The notes under the pieces are model-generated. The model saw nothing but the letters and a program-made list of their open reading frames with translations, searched no databases and was not told the origin of the DNA. From the NCBI GenBank assembly GCA_016342325.1, contig JAEINR010000025.1:1-59885 (forward strand): a DNA stretch of 59,885 nucleotides. Reading direction: 5' to 3'. The DNA comes from Desulfobacterium sp. Lineage in GTDB: Bacteria > Desulfobacterota > Desulfobacteria > Desulfobacterales > Desulfobacteraceae. Made by a program: the position numbers and the translations under genes. Below are positions 58,851-59,885 of the stretch, one piece after another; the first letter of the stretch is position 1; every line of letters begins with the position of its first letter.

Positions 58851-59357
58851 ATGGAGATCAATATGGCCGAGGAGATAACCAGGGAAACGTTTCTCAAGGA
58901 ATGGACGGAAACAAAGAAAATGATGACCGCGCATATGGACGGTCAAAAGACCTTGTGCGACACCATGGGAATTGCCAGGAAGGACCTCGGTGTTCTTTAC
59001 CAGAATGCCTACAATGCCTTTCAGGCAGAAGATTATCCCCAGGCAGAGACCCTCTTTTTTTCCCTTTTTCTATGGAATTGTAAAGACTACAGCTTCCAGG
59101 TCGGCCTGGGTGCCACCTACGAGGCCCAGGAAAAGTTTGACAATGCCCTTGCCATGTACACCCTTGCCATGATGACCAAGGAGCAGGAGCCTGAACTGCT
59201 TTTCCGGACCGGAAAATGCCTGCTTGCCATGGGGAAGAAAAGCGAAGCAAAGATCGTATTTGAGATAGCAGGGGAAGCAACGGGCGGGGGAAACAACTTT
59301 GCCAGGCTTGGCTCCATTGAGAAATCAAGAAACATTCTCACGCTTTTAACCGATTAA
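58851..59357 (+). CDS. SycD/LcrH/SicA-type TPR secretion chaperone 2
   Basis: 168 residues, GAGGTAAAA before ATG. TPR units: LGVLYQNAYNAFQAEDYPQAETLFFSLFLWN, SFQVGLGATYEAQEKFDNALAMYTLAM and PELLFRTGKCLLAMGKKSEAKIVFEIAGEA. It is related to the preceding chaperone and starts 13 bp after it, so the pair arose by duplication. Each may serve its own secreted subunit. Confidence 0.82.
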   Translation: MEINMAEEITRETFLKEWTETKKMMTAHMDGQKTLCDTMGIARKDLGVLYQNAYNAFQAEDYPQAETLFFSLFLWNCKDYSFQVGLGATYEAQEKFDNALAMYTLAMMTKEQEPELLFRTGKCLLAMGKKSEAKIVFEIAGEATGGGNNFARLGSIEKSRNILTLLTD

Positions 59358-59371
59358 AAAGGGATGGAATC

Positions 59372-59821
59372 ATGGTAGAAGGAATCGGTAATACCCCCCC
59401 AGTCGGAAATACCAGTCAACTCTACACTGAATATGAAGAAGTTGAACAGGCCCTGATGAAAGCCTTTCCGGACAAGAGTGAGCTTGAGATACAGCAGGCG
59501 GTCATCTCGTATTTGGAAACCAATTCGGCCACGGACGCTTCAGGGGTCGACAGCCAGAACATGCTCGACCATATTACCCGACTGTTCAACGTTGAGATAT
59601 CGACCCAGGCTGCCAATGAAATCAAGGCGGAATGGGAGGATCTCACCCAGAGTATGGATATTGACGTGGCAGACCTTGCCGCGGTCCTCACGGATTATTC
59701 CCCTGACGGCATTGATGAAACAGACAGGGATTTTATGGTACTGCTGTGGCAAAAACTCCAGGGAGAACTTGAAGGGGCATTTGGAGAAGAAAGCACAGCG
59801 GTTGCCATCGCTAACGAATAA
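59372..59821 (+). CDS. Small acidic unknown protein after the chaperones
   Basis: 149 residues, acidic, helical, with a disordered start (MVEGIGNTPPVGNTSQL) like a secreted substrate. No family recognised and no signal peptide. It follows the two TPR chaperones by 14 bp in the same operon, so a secreted subunit or component of the type III system is likely. The 64 bases after its stop to the window edge hold no complete gene. Confidence 0.7.
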   Translation: MVEGIGNTPPVGNTSQLYTEYEEVEQALMKAFPDKSELEIQQAVISYLETNSATDASGVDSQNMLDHITRLFNVEISTQAANEIKAEWEDLTQSMDIDVADLAAVLTDYSPDGIDETDRDFMVLLWQKLQGELEGAFGEESTAVAIANE

Positions 59822-59885
59822 GGATAGATCGTGTGAGGAACGAACCACGATCTTATCCGGTTGTTGGACAAGCCCGGTGTTTTAA

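Overview
The window reads as chromosomal DNA of an anaerobic, probably sulfate-reducing member of the Desulfobacterota (Desulfobacterales-like). This is inferred from gene content: a TRAP transporter, glycyl radical enzymes (GREs) with their activase, many c-di-GMP and cAMP signalling proteins, a cobamide operon with cbiR, and sigma-54 control. No rRNA, tRNA or CRISPR array was seen.

Layout. 0-4.5 kb (minus): an amino-acid uptake and degradation cluster with a solute-binding protein whose end is interrupted at the window edge, an Asp/Glu racemase, a D-cysteine desulfhydrase/cysteate sulfo-lyase family enzyme, RidA and a dicarboxylate/amino-acid symporter. 4.5-7.7 kb: a scar region with HD-GYP and chemotaxis-receptor remnants, one intact HD-GYP protein, and a decayed second copy of the symporter's 5' end and upstream region. 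7.7-13.7 kb (minus): a metal-binding periplasmic protein with a tiny Cys-rich partner, a TRAP transporter (dctP-dctQ-dctM), and glnK-amtB behind a sigma-54-type promoter. 14-15.7 kb: a membrane diguanylate cyclase. 15.8-22.3 kb (minus): a late cobamide synthesis/salvage operon (radical SAM protein, unknown membrane protein, cobS, cobD, cbiB, cbiR, ridA). 22.5-30 kb: psiE-like gene, then a Slam-like outer-membrane protein next to a FecR/TbpB-like cargo candidate (type XI secretion), a HAD phosphatase and a CHASE2 adenylate cyclase. 30-36.7 kb: SMUG1-type DNA glycosylase, flavoprotein, Crp/Fnr regulator, and a MocR-controlled racemase/ammonia-lyase/amidohydrolase group.

36.8-47.6 kb holds the most unusual locus: a TetR-type regulator with a palindromic operator lying inside its own promoter, followed by three paralogous ~989-residue glycyl radical enzymes and one radical-SAM activase. 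All three GREs carry an N-terminal ~130-residue SCP2-like (lipid-carrier-like) extension that I do not know from any characterised GRE.

47.7-59.9 kb is the flank of a type III secretion locus: two large related proteins of unknown function, each beside its own CesT-like chaperone, a phytochelatin-synthase-like cysteine peptidase, a GGDEF protein and a sigma-54 activator, then a FliO-like protein, an EspA/SseB-like filament subunit, two SycD/LcrH-type TPR chaperones and a further small protein. The locus probably continues past the right edge, because no core injectisome gene is inside the window.
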